The position numbers and the translations under genes were made by a program. Shown here in pieces: positions 61,590 to 64,000 of a stretch of 64,000 nt of DNA (position 1 is the stretch's first letter; every line of letters starts with the position of its first letter). The notes below the pieces were generated by a model that worked only from the letters and a program-made list of their open reading frames with translations, had not been told where the DNA came from and searched no databases. The DNA comes from Casuarius casuarius (Eukaryota > Chordata > Aves > Casuariiformes > Casuariidae), in assembly GCA_003342895.1 (NCBI GenBank), contig PTFA01000010.1, positions 7,402,837-7,466,836 of the forward strand. Direction: 5' to 3'.

Positions 61590-64000
61590 TCCCCTTTTCC
61601 ACTCTTAGTTTTATTATAAAAATCAACATTTCATTTGTTACAACTCAGTTTATAGTAATAATTGGAAAGGATTTTTGTACAAGGTTTATATACACCTTAC
61701 AAGTAAAGCACTTTATTTTACAAAGAAAAAAAAAAGTTAGTGAATGAGTGAATAGGGCTGACCAAATGTTGGTCATTATAATATAAATACATCCTTGCAA
61801 AGCACCATCGTACCAAAGTTGATGAACAAGAGACACCAGCTGGCTTTAAGACAATGACAAACAGTGATTAAAGCTTACAAAAAAGAACAAACAAAACAAA
61901 AACAAGATTAAAAATCTGAAAGCAGCACCAGATCCTTCACTTGCAAACAAGGCTAGTTCAGCTTAAGCTTGGTGGTATCCTCTTTACAAAAAGACACTTT
62001 CATTTTTCTCTCACTGACTCTTAACTGCCTGGCTTAAGGCTACAGCCATTTTAATAGGGACTTCAAAGCTGCTCCTTGTTCATTTAAAAGAGGGGTACAG
62101 GACTGCTCTCTGATAGCTTCATCACCACAATCATCTATTCTATTAAGACAATCTCTGGCCTGAATCAAATATGGACAGTTTACTTACTCTGCCCTGCTCT
62201 TTTGGAGTGGATCTCACAGTCCCTATAAATGTAATTCCAGCATTACCTATTGATCTGTCCTTTTTAAAGAGGATTACAAAAGAAAATTGCCTATTTTGGA
62301 TCAGTAGGCCATTTTATTTTACTTCTTTTAGAAAGTAGTGGAATCTTTGCACCTATTTTCAAGCTACTGGGTCATTCCTAATTTATTTTCAAGGTGCATC
62401 TGCCACCTACCAATTAAGTTAAAGTTTAATTTTCAGGCAATATCCCCACCACAATGCAATTAAAAAACCCCGTGCCTAGAGAAAGCTATTTCTGAATAGC
62501 AAGGTTCAAGTTATTTTTACACCCAATGAACCAGCTCTTTTTTATTGTAAAAATAAGTAATCTGCAACGTGCAAGGGACACATTGAGAAGTAGATTCTGT
62601 CTGTAACAGCATTATGCGAAAACCACAAACTTAACTTTTTTAAAGTAAAGCAAATGAAACTGTATGTAAGACTTGCACACCAGCCATTTCTAAAGAATTG
62701 GATATAATAGAGAAGTAATGCACAAGCTGGAGACAGCAAAGCCCGTTAATGCAATAAATAGGGATTTTCTGCATGTTCCTTCACTTGCAGTGGATTGTAA
62801 CACCTATCACATCAAGCAGTTTGGGTGCACTTTTCTTGAAAATTAGGCTAGGACTACAACAGATTGATTTCTGCATATTTGCAGAAAACATAGAAGGACT
62901 TTAGTCATCTACCGAATGGACTCCAAAAAGTACTGGCGCAGTACCAAAAGTGTACTTCCTCTCCTGTCAGGCATGACAGAGCATTCATTATTCAAGTTTA
63001 AAGTAGCAAGTATTCTGCTGTCTGTCCTACAACCTAGACTGAAGAGGTTAAGCTTACATGAGACAGCACAACAGTATCCAGCATTAACACTTTGAAAGGC
63101 AGCAAGGCTGAATCTGCCAGTGCTGGGGCATGGATGTGAATGGATGAGAGAAAATTATTAGCTTTAGTTAAATTCACATTACCAAAGGTATGTGTACCTG
63201 CATACATATACCTATAAAAGCACAAAGGGGGGAATGTTATGGCAGTAATTTGGAACTTACAACACTGAAACTTAGAGCTCCTCAGAGCAAAATGAATCCT
63301 TTGATATCAACTGGTTCATGTACATATATTGCATTACTGTAAATAATATTTCATTTAATGTATATGCACAGGTTGTATGAATTTGTATTGATGGAAACCA
63401 TTCTTTATTTCAAATACAAATATTAGGTGAATATTCCATTTATCTTACCCAAGTTATTTTCAAATAAATATCTTAGTATCCAAAAGTAGCAGAAAAATGA
63501 CAAGTGTTCTTGAGGAGGGTATGAAATGCGTGCAGCATGACATGGCAGGTATAATTTAAAAAGGCAAGAATAGGTCTTACTAATTTTGCCATTTAAGCCT
63601 GTAAAGCTCCTGCTGAACATGCAATGGCTAGTACTCAAACTTAATGCTGTAATGTCCATCACATTTTTTAAACTACAATGAACTCTTCCTTCCCTAATTC
63701 AATGTGCTAGCTATTTATCATGCCCAAACTCTAGGCTATGAACACTTTCAGGTATTTACATAGAGAAAAACTGCACAATGAGTACTTGTGTTAAATGCTC
63801 CACTGCATATATGTCTGATGCTGCAAGATAAGGACATTTGTGCTTAGCTTAAAGATTATGAGCAGTTTCATTGACGCCAATGAGACTACTTACATGCTAA
63901 TTGCTATGCACTCACTTAAGTATCTCCTGAACTGACATTTGTGTGTTATCTACAGTCCTAACATCTCAGCCAATTTGAGAAGCAGCAGACACCATGACCC
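61590..64000 (-). other. LRP6: Probable LRP6 3'UTR, minus strand, partial
   Basis: AT-rich, non-coding, with minus-strand AATAAA signals at 61610-61615, 61712-61717 and 62531-62536, and a Pumilio-type UGUAAAUA (minus, 63753-63760). No LRP6 codons are present. The assignment rests on conserved amniote gene order, in which LRP6 lies next to BCL2L14 in convergent orientation, and on the long 3'UTR known for LRP6. Stops are frequent in all frames. The stop codon and coding exons would lie beyond the right edge. Confidence 0.5.
61610..61615 (-). terminator. LRP6: Minus-strand AATAAA, candidate LRP6 poly(A) signal
   Basis: TTTATT on the + strand. It is the leftmost (most 3') of three such hexamers in the proposed LRP6 3'UTR, and cleavage would fall near 61590. 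Confidence 0.45.

Noticed and set aside
1..64000. CRISPR arrays, operons, prophage, toxin-antitoxin or other prokaryotic systems
   Set aside because: No regularly spaced repeats, no dense reading frames, and clear vertebrate introns and retroelements.
1..64000. Endogenous retrovirus
   Set aside because: No gag/pol/env-like frames, primer-binding site or paired long terminal repeats were recognised; the only reverse-transcriptase sequence is CR1.

Overview
This window is vertebrate genomic DNA, most likely from a bird. The reasons are a diverged CR1 LINE, scattered old MIR/CORE-type SINEs, low overall repeat density, a compact multi-exon gene with GT-AG introns, one sharp CpG island in an AT-rich background, and no sign of prokaryotic gene packing. 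A turtle or crocodilian cannot be excluded from sequence alone, but those genomes usually carry more repeats.

Only one protein-coding gene is firmly supported: BCL2L14 (Bcl-G, the apoptosis facilitator Bcl-2-like protein 14), on the + strand. Its five coding exons run from 40827 to 47317 and join in frame to give 334 residues. A 3'UTR of about 1.4 kb follows, with AATAAA at 48668. The N-terminal acidic block, the BH3 motif (LRKSGD), the NHPMN/LGFG block and the BH2-like WIQNQGGW all match the known human protein. The coding start lies 5 bases after a splice acceptor, so at least one non-coding 5' exon lies upstream. Two candidate promoters are visible: a TATA-type promoter with a following splice donor at about 33.1-33.4 kb, and a CpG island at 20.09-20.52 kb with MYB, YY1 and CTCF-like motifs.

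Layout: 1-20 kb is non-coding with old repeats (a CR1/L3-like fragment at 5.5-6.1 kb, a MIR at 13.5 kb, and a perfect 20-bp-arm hairpin at 18.14-18.21 kb). 20.1-20.5 kb is the CpG island. 22.8-24.1 kb is a broken CR1 reverse-transcriptase fragment on the minus strand. 24.3-33 kb is non-coding. 33.1-40.8 kb is probably BCL2L14 intron 1 and carries a 211-nt polypyrimidine tract. 40.8-48.7 kb is BCL2L14. 48.7-61.6 kb is intergenic. 61.6-64 kb is AT-rich with minus-strand poly(A) signals. Known amniote gene order (ETV6 - BCL2L14 - LRP6, with LRP6 convergent to BCL2L14) makes the last stretch a good candidate for the LRP6 3'UTR, but no LRP6 codon is in the window. ETV6 coding sequence was not found and would be expected left of the window.

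I found no new multi-gene system. The items most worth following up are the orphan CpG island with two perfect MYB motifs, the TATA promoter/exon candidate, the 64-nt perfect hairpin, the frame-neutral exons of BCL2L14, a strong distal poly(A) site at about 49.94 kb, and several CpG-retaining non-coding segments that look conserved.
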